Position numbers and translations under genes: made by a program. Source: CAXQUZ01 sp942491145 (GTDB lineage Bacteria; Myxococcota_A; UBA796; UBA2385). From it: a stretch of DNA of 64,000 nucleotides. Each line of letters begins with the position of its first letter. Positions within the stretch are counted from its first letter, which is position 1. A model generated the notes under the pieces. It was not told the DNA's origin. It saw only the letters and a list, made by a program, of their open reading frames with translations, and did no database searches. Location of the stretch: the NCBI GenBank assembly GCA_942491145.1, contig CALOBC010000017.1:806001-870000 (forward strand), read 5' to 3'. This document shows, in pieces, positions 8,710 through 16,610 of the stretch.

Positions 8710-9573
8710 ATGTCCACCGGTCTGCAGCTGCCCCCCATCGGCACCCGCTTTGAGCTCGGCCAGGAGATCTCCGCGGTCCAGCAAGCCTTCTTCGACACCC
8801 ACGGGTTCCTGATCTTCAATCAAGTGGCGTCCGCGGATGAGCTCCAGATGCTGGAAGAAGAGCTCAGCTCGGTCCAGCAACAGTGGATTGACGCGGCCAG
8901 GGACGAGATCAACGGCATCCCGATCTTCATCGGCCAGGATCCTGATGGTGGGCCGTTTGTGCAGCGCTTTGCGTTCGCGAGCACCTTCTCGGACCGCATC
9001 CGCACCTTCGTGCTGGACCCCCGCTTCGACCCGGTCCGGCGCATGGTGGGCCCCGATGCGCGGGTGGGCCACAACGAGATGGATGGGGTGGTCGTCAACC
9101 GCTACGTCAACACGCCGGGATCGGCCTATCCGGGCCTCGGTTGGCACACCGATGGGCTTCGGGACATCACGTATTTTCGGCGCCCCCAACAGATGTTCAA
9201 CGTGGGGCTCCACTTTGACCGCATCAAGGCTGAAGATGGGGGACTGCGGCTGATTCCGGGCAGCCACACCCAGGGCCTCTGGGACACCTGCTTCCGCAAG
9301 CTGTACTTCCTGGACCACACGCCCGATCCGGAAGAGATCGTCATCGAGACCGAGCCCGGCGACTTGACGGTGCACGACGGGCGGCTGTGGCACCGCGTGG
9401 CGGGGTCTCCCAAGACGGGCTGGCCCAGCCTGCGGCGCTCGATGTATGTGCCCTACCAGACCGGCCCCGCCATCATTCGCAGTGAGAATGCCCGGATGCC
9501 GATCTACCATCGCATCGGCCGGATGCTCCGCCAGCGCAAGCAACGTCAGCTGGCGCGGAACACGAGCGGCTGA
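8710..9573 (+). CDS. phytanoyl-CoA dioxygenase (PhyH) family Fe(II)/2-oxoglutarate oxygenase
   Basis: 287 residues, ATG 8710 preceded by GAGGAA. Metal ligands fit the 2-His-1-Asp facial triad: G-W-H-T-D gives His146 and Asp148, and H-D-G-R-L-W-H gives the distal His (His228; His222 is the alternative). The R-R-S-M-Y-V segment downstream of the distal His could supply the 2-oxoglutarate-binding Arg. The I-P-G-S-H block before the distal His is typical of PhyH enzymes, which hydroxylate small molecules including lipids, amino acids and osmolytes. Substrate unknown; flanking genes give no pathway. Confidence 0.85.
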   Translation: MSTGLQLPPIGTRFELGQEISAVQQAFFDTHGFLIFNQVASADELQMLEEELSSVQQQWIDAARDEINGIPIFIGQDPDGGPFVQRFAFASTFSDRIRTFVLDPRFDPVRRMVGPDARVGHNEMDGVVVNRYVNTPGSAYPGLGWHTDGLRDITYFRRPQQMFNVGLHFDRIKAEDGGLRLIPGSHTQGLWDTCFRKLYFLDHTPDPEEIVIETEPGDLTVHDGRLWHRVAGSPKTGWPSLRRSMYVPYQTGPAIIRSENARMPIYHRIGRMLRQRKQRQLARNTSG

Positions 9574-9604
9574 ACCGACCGCCGGGGTTGCTTTGATCGA
9601 AGGC

Positions 9605-11089
9605 ATGTTGACGGAGTGGCTGTTGGGCGGTGCCTTGGTGGTGTCGACCGTGGGGGGGCTCGCGGCCCTCAGCGTGCGGATGCTGCGCGACCGGACTGAC
9701 CCCCGCGCACGGGTGGTGTTGCAGCGGCGGGCGGAGCTCCGTGCCGCCGGCCAGAAGCTCCCACTCAGTGTTGGTGAGAACGGTGAATTGGACGGTGTTG
9801 TGGATGGTCGCCGGGTGCGGCTCTCCCCGCGCCGTGTGGCCCTCGAGCGGGCGTCGGTGCCGAGCGACTGCTTGGGGCTTCAGGTGATGTTGGACGACCG
9901 CGCTGCGGGTGGGCTGCGTCTCCAGTCGCGGCCAGGAGGACCGGTGCCCGGAGAGCGCGTGCCTGGGGTGGCGGTGTCTGCGGAAGACCCGGCGCAAGTC
10001 GCCGCCGTGCTGGCTCGGGACGGTGTGCGGCCGGGGATCCTCGCCCTCGCTGCTCGGGGGGCGCTGACGTTGGATGGGCGGTGGTTGACCCTCAGCCTCC
10101 CCGTGACCACCGTGGCCGACGATGTGGCGGACCTGGCTTCCCAAGCGGTGGCACTGGTGCGGTTGCTGGAGCGTCAGCCCCAACAAGCAGCGGGTGGCGG
10201 GGGCGTGAATGGGGTCGCGGCGAGTCTGGGGCTGACGGCGGGGCCGCCGGGCGAGCATGGGGGGACCTGGAGGGGGCGGACGCTGCGGCTGGTCGCGGGT
10301 GCCCAAGCGGTCGAGCTGCGTCTTGACCTGAACGTGGTGCTGCCGGGTGATCTGGTCATTGTGGGCCGGGACGCGCCGCCCCCGTTGACGGCGGCAGCGG
10401 GGCGGTCGCCTGTGCCGTTGCCCCTCGGGCTGGCGATGCTGCCGATGGCCGTCGGGTGCAGCGAAGTGGACTTCGCACGGTCTCTGTTCCGCCTGCCCGG
10501 ACTGCCCCGTGCACTGGAGGGGGTGGTCGACGACCGAGGGTCCCGGGTGCAAGGCAACAGCGTGGTGCGGGTCGTGCTCGCTTCGATGCTGGACCTGTCG
10601 GCGCCCGCCGCGCTGGGGCGGATGGAGACCCTCGCGGTGCAGCTTGAGGCGGCGGTGATGGGGGTCTACACCGATGCCGCAGCGCGCTGTGGGCTGGAGG
10701 TGTGGGTGAGGGACCGTCGGCCAGCGCTGCGGGGGACCACGGGTGGGGTTGCGCTTGTGCTGGAGCCAGAGGGGGCGGGCCACCAGCTCAGGGCGTGGCC
10801 AGCGTCGGGCGCGTGGACGGCGCTGCACATGCGGGCCCGCACGAAGGGAGCGCCCTCCAAGTCGTTCTCGGGCGATCCCATCGTGGACAGCGCTGTCGCG
10901 GTGGAGGGCGTGGCGCGCGTGTGGGGGCTGCGCGCAGATCTGGTCCTGCCGCTGGTGTGTGGCCGGGGCGCGCGGGTGGACGCGGGGGTGCTGCAGGTGT
11001 GTGTGGGGTCGCCCAGCAGCGCGAGCGAGCTGGCGGAGCTGCTGGACGACGCGGTGGCGTTGGCGGCGGTGTTGGTGCCCAAGGGCTGA
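9605..11089 (+). CDS. membrane-anchored protein of unknown function
   Basis: 494 residues from ATG 9605; the longer open frame begins inside the PhyH gene and is not needed. Residues about 4-24 form one membrane helix and the rest is soluble, rich in Gly/Ala/Val/Arg. No motif recognised. The positionally biased GC codon use is that of a real gene. It ends 16 bp before the convergent kinase-like gene. Function not assigned. Confidence 0.65.
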   Translation: MLTEWLLGGALVVSTVGGLAALSVRMLRDRTDPRARVVLQRRAELRAAGQKLPLSVGENGELDGVVDGRRVRLSPRRVALERASVPSDCLGLQVMLDDRAAGGLRLQSRPGGPVPGERVPGVAVSAEDPAQVAAVLARDGVRPGILALAARGALTLDGRWLTLSLPVTTVADDVADLASQAVALVRLLERQPQQAAGGGGVNGVAASLGLTAGPPGEHGGTWRGRTLRLVAGAQAVELRLDLNVVLPGDLVIVGRDAPPPLTAAAGRSPVPLPLGLAMLPMAVGCSEVDFARSLFRLPGLPRALEGVVDDRGSRVQGNSVVRVVLASMLDLSAPAALGRMETLAVQLEAAVMGVYTDAAARCGLEVWVRDRRPALRGTTGGVALVLEPEGAGHQLRAWPASGAWTALHMRARTKGAPSKSFSGDPIVDSAVAVEGVARVWGLRADLVLPLVCGRGARVDAGVLQVCVGSPSSASELAELLDDAVALAAVLVPKG

Positions 11090-11105
11090 GCGAGGCCCGC
11101 TGGTG

Positions 11106-12746
11106 TCACGCGTCGGGCGCCCCAATGAGGGCGAGGAGGTGGCCGGCGAGCTCGGGATCACCTGCACGCTCCGCGAGGCGGGCTTCTGCGTGGGCGGCTT
11201 GACGGGTGGTCTCGGCCGAGCAGTGGTGGCTGATGACGTGGAGCAGCTCGGGACTGGGGGCGAGGCGGGCGCCCGATGCCTCGAGGGCCCGGCGCTCGTG
11301 GGCGGCAGCCGTGCTGCGGAGGTGGGGGTGGGCACCGGGGGGCAGCGCCAGCAGCGCGTCCTGGGCGAACGGCAGGGCTTCCGCCGGTCGACCGCTGGTG
11401 AGCAACAGCCCGGACGCGAAGGTGGCGGACCGCGCCCGTTGCAGGGGGAGTGCAGTGCGACACGCACGGGTGAGGTGGTGCACCGCAAGATCGATCTCGC
11501 CCAAGTGTTCGTGGCAGAAGGCCATCAGGTGCAGGGCCGTGTCGGGCGGCAGGTGGTCCTCGTCCAGCGCAGCGAGGGCGGCGTGGGGGTCCACATGGGC
11601 GAGGCTCCGCAGCGTGAGCGCAGATGGGCGGTCGCCGGGGTGCTGCAGCATGTCCAGGGCTTGGGCGTGGTGGCCGGCATCGGCCAGCAGGGCGGCGGTG
11701 AGAATGGACTGATAGTCGTGGTCTTGGGGTAGCTTTCGCCAGGCCCGCCGGAGGGCCGCGGGGGTGCCACACGCGAGCGCCGCAGCGAGGAGAAGGTCGG
11801 GGTCCGGGTCGGCCCCATGAGCGACGTGGGCGAGCGCATCGTGGGGGAAGCCCCGGTCGATGGTGTCCAGCAGGGCGGCTGGCGTCAGCGGCTCAGGTCG
11901 GCTCTCTCCCCACCACACGGCGAGCTGAGTCGGCTCCAGCCACCACCGTCCGGCGGCCATGTGGCCGATGCCCCGCGCGGCCATGGAGTGGAGCACCGCT
12001 TCGCCCAGGGGGCCCTGGCGGAGGGCCCGAGCGCGAGTGGGCACGGCGTGGATCGGCACCCAGCCCATGACGGGGGGCAGGTCTGGCGGGATGGCCGGGA
12101 ACGTCGGAAGGTCGACAGCGACGTCGTTGAGGTCCGGGGGCCGCTGGATGGGCAGCGGGGCGTGGAGGGCTCGGCGAACGGGGCCGTCTGCAAGCAGCGT
12201 GCCCAGCGCGTAGCCATCCCCCCGTGGGGATGGGGCGGAAGCGGGCTGGCGATGGGGGTCTTGGGCAGATGGGGGGCCGAGCACGGGCGCCGGACCCGCC
12301 CACCCGGTGTGCCAGACCTCATCGAGATCGAGGAGCAGCAGCCGGCCGCTGGGGGTGAGCAGGAAGTTGTCCTGCTTGATGTCTCCGTGGGCGAAGCCGG
12401 CGCGGTGCAGGCGGTTGAGCAGCGCGACGGCTTGTCGGAGCACCCCGCCGGTGAACGGCAAGCCTGGCGCTTCACCGGGCAGCCAGCGGGTGACGGTCCA
12501 CACAGCGCCAGACCAGCGGAGGCGCTGGAGCACGGGGGGGCAGCCGTCGCCGAGGGCACGAGCCGCAGCCGCCTGCCACTGCATTCGGGTGTCGAGCTCC
12601 GGCCCGGCGCCGGGTCGCCATTGCTTGACGAAGACAGGCACCCCGTCCGGTCCGTAGCGCCCCAACATCCGCGCGTGGTCGCCGCCCACCGCCGTGGGGA
12701 ACGCGAGCTGGTCCTCCAGGAGGGGCGGCAGGCGGGGAGCGGGCAT
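11106..12746 (-). CDS. protein-kinase-fold protein with helical repeat C-terminus
   Basis: 546 residues. The N-terminal third has a kinase-like fold: V-F-V-K-Q-W (nucleotide-binding Lys), then H-G-D-I-K-Q-D-N-F-L-L, an H-R-D-type catalytic loop with Gly for Arg, and L-L-D-L-D-E in place of D-F-G. This H-G-D-x-K pattern is shared with LPS core heptose kinases, RIO-like and aminoglycoside-type kinases. The remaining ~330 residues are Ala/Leu-rich helices resembling TPR or Sel1-like repeats. It lies 34 bp downstream of tmk on the same strand and is probably co-transcribed. Substrate unknown. Confidence 0.65.
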   Translation of the reverse strand: MPAPRLPPLLEDQLAFPTAVGGDHARMLGRYGPDGVPVFVKQWRPGAGPELDTRMQWQAAAARALGDGCPPVLQRLRWSGAVWTVTRWLPGEAPGLPFTGGVLRQAVALLNRLHRAGFAHGDIKQDNFLLTPSGRLLLLDLDEVWHTGWAGPAPVLGPPSAQDPHRQPASAPSPRGDGYALGTLLADGPVRRALHAPLPIQRPPDLNDVAVDLPTFPAIPPDLPPVMGWVPIHAVPTRARALRQGPLGEAVLHSMAARGIGHMAAGRWWLEPTQLAVWWGESRPEPLTPAALLDTIDRGFPHDALAHVAHGADPDPDLLLAAALACGTPAALRRAWRKLPQDHDYQSILTAALLADAGHHAQALDMLQHPGDRPSALTLRSLAHVDPHAALAALDEDHLPPDTALHLMAFCHEHLGEIDLAVHHLTRACRTALPLQRARSATFASGLLLTSGRPAEALPFAQDALLALPPGAHPHLRSTAAAHERRALEASGARLAPSPELLHVISHHCSAETTRQAAHAEARLAERAGDPELAGHLLALIGAPDA

Positions 12747-12780
12747 GGGGGCCTCAGCGTGCAGCCGTCACAGGGCAAGA

Positions 12781-13431
12781 TCAGCCGCGATTCCGCCACC
12801 GAACCGCGTGGCTGTTCGGGGTGAAGATGGCGTTGTGGAGGGCGTTCTCGACGTTGTTTGGGGCGCCGATGCCGCGGATGCGGGTGATGGACGGGCAGGT
12901 GATCTTGGCGAACACTGCGGCGACGGCTTCCAGCGAGTCTCGACGCTCGAAGGCGTCCGCGGCGCCGCGACCGGCCACCCGGGACAGGGCCGTGTCGACG
13001 TCTATTTCGAAGAGCAGCGTGGCGTCCGGCAGGGGGGCGATGGCCTCGTTTTGTGCCTGAAGCGCGACCGGGTCGAGCCCGCGGGCGCCCTGGTAGGCAA
13101 TGGTCGAGAAGTAGTAGCGGTCGATCAGCACGGCCGTGCCTTGCTCGAGCGCGGGCCGGATCATCTCGCGCACGTGGAGCTTGCGGTCCTCCAAGAAGGC
13201 GTGCAGCTCGTCTTCGATGGGCAAGCGCTCGCCGCTGGCCGCCGCTGCCCGGATCTTGCGACCCCACGGACCGTCCGTCGGTTGTTTGGTGGTCAGCACC
13301 GGGCGGCCCTCGGCGCGGAGCAAGGCGGCCAACGCGTGGAGCTGCGTCGTCTTGCCGGCGCCGTCGATGCCCTCAAATGCGAGCAGCAGGCCGGGCAGGC
13401 CATGGGCCGGGGAGAGCGGGGGGGCGGTCAT
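12781..13431 (-). CDS. tmk: thymidylate kinase
   Basis: 216 residues, close to the usual family length. Phosphorylates dTMP to dTDP for DNA synthesis. The P-loop F-E-G-I-D-G-A-G-K-T-T near the N-terminus (about 19-29), the D-R-Y-Y-F-S-T motif and the L-L-F-E-I-D-V segment are diagnostic. The lid region R-G-A-A-D-A-F-E-R-R is present. It heads a minus-strand pair with the kinase-fold protein and diverges from the GST gene across 120 bp. Confidence 0.95.
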   Translation of the reverse strand: MTAPPLSPAHGLPGLLLAFEGIDGAGKTTQLHALAALLRAEGRPVLTTKQPTDGPWGRKIRAAAASGERLPIEDELHAFLEDRKLHVREMIRPALEQGTAVLIDRYYFSTIAYQGARGLDPVALQAQNEAIAPLPDATLLFEIDVDTALSRVAGRGAADAFERRDSLEAVAAVFAKITCPSITRIRGIGAPNNVENALHNAIFTPNSHAVRWRNRG

Positions 13432-13551
13432 GGGCAGAGGCTCCTCATCGGTCGGCGCCTATCCCGATGTGCGGGCTGCCGGGCTCGCCAGTTGGGCGGG
13501 GCGGGCCGCCGGCAAGGCCACTTCGAGTAGTGTGAAGGAAAGGAGGTGTGG

Positions 13552-14253
13552 ATGGACATCGAAGTCTTCTGGGGCAGCGGGAGCACCCCGGCGTGGCGGG
13601 TTCTGCTGGGGTTTGCCCTGGCCGAGCGGCCGTTTGTGTCGCGGCGGCTGAGCTTCTCGGATCGGGAGACCCGCAGCGAGGCGTTCCTCGCGGTGAATCC
13701 CCGGGGCAAGGTGCCGGCGATCAGGGAGGGGGACTTCGTCTTGAACGAGTCCCTGGCCATCCTGGCGTGGCTGGACCGCCGCTTCGAGGCGGGCCCCCGG
13801 CTGTTCGGCACGACTGCGGCAGAAGCGGGCCAGATCTGGGCTGCGTGCTTGGAGTACGAGAACCACGCCAGCCCGGCCTTGGGTCGCCTCGCGCGACCGC
13901 TGTTGTTCGGGTCTGACCCCGAGCCGGGCACCCTGGATGCGGCGATTCCGGCTGTGGAGATCGAGCTGGACCGGCTGTGCGCATGGTTGGACGACTCGGA
14001 TGGCCCCCCGGCGGTCGTCGGCAGCACGCTCAGCGCCGCAGATCTGGTCTGGTACACCGGCTTGCGGTTCTTGGAGCGTGGCCTGACCCGCCCGGCCGCC
14101 GTCGAGCACAACCTCGACCTGCTGCCGCTGACCGGCCGGTGGCCCCAGCTGGCGGCCTGGGCTGCGCGAGTGGAGGCCATCCCGGGCTTTGACCAGACCT
14201 TCCCGCCGCACTGGCGTGATGGCACAGCACCGCTGGCGGATGCCCTCGGCTGA
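13552..14253 (+). CDS. glutathione S-transferase family protein
   Basis: 233 residues. ATG 13552 is chosen because a full AGGAGG (13541-13546) lies 5 nt upstream; the earlier GTG overlaps that site. The N-terminal thioredoxin-like domain carries N-P-R-G-K-V-P-A-I, with the cis-Pro, and N-E-S-L-A-I, the glutathione-binding E-S motif. The C-terminal helical domain includes S-A-A-D-L-V-W-Y, the N-capping-box region. Likely a cytosolic glutathione-dependent detoxification or isomerisation enzyme; substrate unknown. A strong hairpin follows. Confidence 0.88.
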   Translation: MDIEVFWGSGSTPAWRVLLGFALAERPFVSRRLSFSDRETRSEAFLAVNPRGKVPAIREGDFVLNESLAILAWLDRRFEAGPRLFGTTAAEAGQIWAACLEYENHASPALGRLARPLLFGSDPEPGTLDAAIPAVEIELDRLCAWLDDSDGPPAVVGSTLSAADLVWYTGLRFLERGLTRPAAVEHNLDLLPLTGRWPQLAAWAARVEAIPGFDQTFPPHWRDGTAPLADALG

Positions 14254-14299
14254 GGGAGGCTGGCTCGGTCCCCGGGCCGGCTGCCGACCCAAGAACGAA

Positions 14300-14331
14300 G
14301 ACACCCTCCGCCCGGTAGAGCGGAGGGTGTC
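14300..14331 (+). terminator. strong hairpin after GST gene
   Basis: GACACCCTCCGC (14300-14311) pairs perfectly with GCGGAGGGTGTC (14320-14331) around an 8-nt loop. The following AGTTTGGTC is only weakly T-rich, so it is either an inefficient intrinsic terminator or an mRNA 3' stabiliser. Confidence 0.65.
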
Positions 14332-14677
14332 AGTTTGGTCAGCCTGGGATGGATGCGTATAGGGCTTTCTGGGTGGAGGCGAACGGGGCAGCTGTAGTCG
14401 AAACCGACCGCATCGTGGCGGTTTTCGGTGCAAACCCATCTCACCGGGAGTGACGGCAGGTCGGAGCGTCCCAGCTCGCGGCTCTGCGCTCCGTTCTGCG
14501 GGTGTTGTCATGGGCCTCGAGTCAAGGTGTCGGATTTCGTCGGCAGCGCCCATCGCCGCCGCCCCCCTTCCTCTCCTCCGCCATGAGCGAAGGCGCGAAA
14601 TCGCCCGCCTCATCGAGCCCTCCGTTTCATGCTGATCGTTCGACGCCCCGGGCCCGGTTGCTGCATGGTCGCGCGCC
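14332..14677. other. gap between GST terminator and transposase remnant
   Basis: 346 bp with no supportable gene, no repeat and no recognisable promoter. It may be decayed left flank of the insertion remnant that follows. Confidence 0.5.
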
Positions 14678-14866
14678 ATGCCGGTCACCGTCGAGCGCTG
14701 CAACACCCCCGGCGACCTGCTGCATGGCCTCGTGCGCGACGGACTCGCCGAGCTCCAGGCGGTTGTCGAGCGCGCAGACCGAACCCTTCCGCGCTTCGTG
14801 GCCCGGGAGATCGAGGGCTACTTGCGCTGTGGCGACCCGCGGGAGGGCTTCGGCTGGCTGGTCAGT
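14678..14866 (+). pseudogene. remnant of IS91-type transposase, N-terminal zinc-binding part
   Basis: From ATG 14678, about 62 residues match the start of IS91/IS801-type transposases as I recall the family: a Leu-rich opening, then F-V-A-R-E-I-E-G-Y-L-R-C-G-D, then G-F-G-W-L-V. In intact members the next residues are the C-x-x-C zinc ligands followed by a C-K-G-R-G-F-C-P-x-C block. Here the similarity stops abruptly at 14864, replaced by low-complexity Arg-rich translation. The break coincides with the stop codon of the convergent gene at 14862. No terminal repeats or C-terminal transposase were found, so this is a fragment left by deletion. Confidence 0.6.
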
Positions 14867-15404
14867 CCGTCAGGCCATCGAGGGCGGGACCATGGCCGCG
14901 CTTCATCTCGTCGTCGGGCTGGTCGAAGGCGGCGGGGCTGTCGAGCAGGAAGGCCACCTCGCTGCCCAGGTTGCCCCGCGCTACGAGCAGACCGCTGTCG
15001 ACGAGCAGGCGTGTGCGGCCCTTCCGAGCGAGGTCGTCGGGGGTGGGGGGAGGTGCGTTGCGAGCATCGCGCCGGGCTTGGGCGGCGTCCGGGTCCCGCG
15101 AGATGAGCCAGAATGCCAGCACCACCCCGCCGACCAAGATCACGGCACTGACGACCGTGATGGTCGCGGAGCCCGAGGCGAGCCAGCTGTGCTGCCCGTC
15201 GAGCCGGTCGATGCGACAGCCTACCCTGGCACGCGCGAGCCGAGGGAGAACCCAGCGACGATGACCATGGTGGTGGTGGTGGAGCGCTTCTCCACGGACA
15301 CAGCCCGAGCCGGTGGGGAAGGGGGCTCGAGGGCGGGGTGCAGATTGAAGACCCCATGCCCCATCGAGGGCGCATAGGGTACCCTCGCAACTCCGTGTGG
15401 ACAA
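14862..15404 (-). CDS. small single-pass membrane protein of unknown function (start uncertain)
   Basis: Only the last ~105 residues look like a real protein: one membrane helix (T-V-V-S-A-V-I-L-V-G-G-V-V-L-A-F-W-L) then a soluble tail ending D-G-L-T-D. The frame stays open to TTG 15404, but the upstream part is low-complexity and includes a His run. No in-frame start with a ribosome site lies near the helix. Either the start is non-standard or a frameshift has separated the true N-terminus: a short ATG frame at 15267 runs out in another phase. The family was not recognised. Confidence 0.4.
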   Translation of the reverse strand: MSTRSCEGTLCALDGAWGLQSAPRPRAPFPTGSGCVRGEALHHHHHGHRRWVLPRLARARVGCRIDRLDGQHSWLASGSATITVVSAVILVGGVVLAFWLISRDPDAAQARRDARNAPPPTPDDLARKGRTRLLVDSGLLVARGNLGSEVAFLLDSPAAFDQPDDEMKRGHGPALDGLTD

Positions 15405-15418
15405 AGGAGCAGGTGAGC

Positions 15419-15967
15419 ATGTCGCACTCGATGACGCTCGCGGCCCCTGTCTGTGTGTTTGGGTGGGGCACCACTGCTGCCCATGCCGGCAGCCAAAACG
15501 TGCCGCCCTCGGTCCGCGGCTTCAACCAGAGCGACGTGCTCTCGGTGGATCGCGGCGGGCTCGGCTTCGGGGTGGACAAGGTCCTCGCTGCGTCTCACTC
15601 TGCAGGGGGACGAGTCCTCGTCCGAGACATGAGGCTGGACCTCGAAGAGTCCGGTCGCCGGACCACGAGCGTGGGCGGCTTCTACCCCTACTGCTTCAGG
15701 GGCAACTTCGTGCGCGGGGCGTTCGTGGGGGGCGACCTCCGCCTGGGGGCCATCGAGCTCGACGGCCAGATCGGCACACTCGGTGGTGTCGGGGTCCACG
15801 TCGGCATGAAACGCGTCTGGGTGTCGGGCTTGACCGTAGAGGAAACCCTGGGTGGCGGTGCAGCCCGCACCAACGTTCCTGGCTTCGAGTCGGTGTCTCT
15901 GGGGATGTCCCACATGGCGCTGGGGTGGTCGGGTCGCCCGCGGGTGCGGGTGTTGGGGCCGAGCTGA
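15419..15967 (+). CDS. putative exported protein of unknown function
   Basis: 182 residues from ATG 15419, supported by AAGGAG at 15404-15409. The start M-S-H-S-M-T-L-A-A-P-V...T-T-A-A-H-A-G looks like a weak signal peptide ending A-H-A. The rest is Gly-rich with alternating hydrophobic and charged residues (V-R-G-A-F-V-G-G-D-L-R-L-G-A-I), as in small beta-sandwich or beta-barrel envelope proteins. The TetR gene starts 4 bp after its stop. An antisense ORF covers the same DNA but lacks protein-like composition. Confidence 0.45.
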   Translation: MSHSMTLAAPVCVFGWGTTAAHAGSQNVPPSVRGFNQSDVLSVDRGGLGFGVDKVLAASHSAGGRVLVRDMRLDLEESGRRTTSVGGFYPYCFRGNFVRGAFVGGDLRLGAIELDGQIGTLGGVGVHVGMKRVWVSGLTVEETLGGGAARTNVPGFESVSLGMSHMALGWSGRPRVRVLGPS

Positions 15968-15971
15968 ACCC

Positions 15972-16610
15972 ATGGCTTCTCCCTCCCCGCTGGGCCGTCG
16001 CGCCCGACGCCGCAAGGCCGACATTGCGCGCCGGGTCTGTGCCGCGGCCCGTGCCCATGCCGCAGAAGGCACCCCGGTCTCGACGGTGCCCCTCGACCAG
16101 CTTCTCTCTGAAGCGGGTGTGCCGCGCTCCACCTTCTACGTGTACTTCTCCGACCGGGCCGCGGTGTTTGCGGAGGTGTTGGACCAGCTCACGGCCTTCA
16201 CCCTCCAGGCCATCTCAAGCTCGCTGCGGATGCCTGCGACCAAGTCCATCGCTGACTTCCGGGCGACTCTGGTCGAGGGAGTGGCCCACTATCGGGCCCA
16301 TGAAGGCGACTACCGGTTGTTGTTGGAGGTCGCAGCGACGGAGCCCCGCGTGGCGGAGGCCTATCGAGGGTCCATGGAGCGGGCCTCGGGCGCGCTGGCG
16401 GTCGCGATGTCCACGCGGCGCGGGACCGACGCTCCCACGACATCCGATATCGCCACTGCGGCTGCCCTCATCTGGATGCTCGAGCGCACGCTGTACCAGG
16501 TCGAGCTCGACGACGATGCGCTCGCGGATGCGTTCACCCGCATCTTCTGGGGGGTGGCCCATCCGGCCGGTGAACACCTTCACCCACCGGTCGGTGACCC
16601 CGCGCCATGA
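15972..16610 (+). CDS. TetR/AcrR-family transcriptional regulator
   Basis: 212 residues from ATG 15972; the longer open frame overlaps the previous gene. The N-terminal helix-turn-helix reads V-P-L-D-Q-L-L-S-E-A-G-V-P-R-S-T-F-Y-V-Y-F, the TetR recognition-helix pattern. The C-terminal ~140 residues form a variable, helical ligand-binding domain. It overlaps tail to tail by 31 bp with the MpaB/Lcp-type oxygenase gene, which it may control. The operator was not identified. Confidence 0.88.
   Translation: MASPSPLGRRARRRKADIARRVCAAARAHAAEGTPVSTVPLDQLLSEAGVPRSTFYVYFSDRAAVFAEVLDQLTAFTLQAISSSLRMPATKSIADFRATLVEGVAHYRAHEGDYRLLLEVAATEPRVAEAYRGSMERASGALAVAMSTRRGTDAPTTSDIATAAALIWMLERTLYQVELDDDALADAFTRIFWGVAHPAGEHLHPPVGDPAP

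Noticed and set aside
15221..16132. 303-codon minus-strand ORF opposite the exported protein and TetR genes
   Set aside because: His/Arg-rich shadow; the TetR helix-turn-helix on the plus strand is clear.
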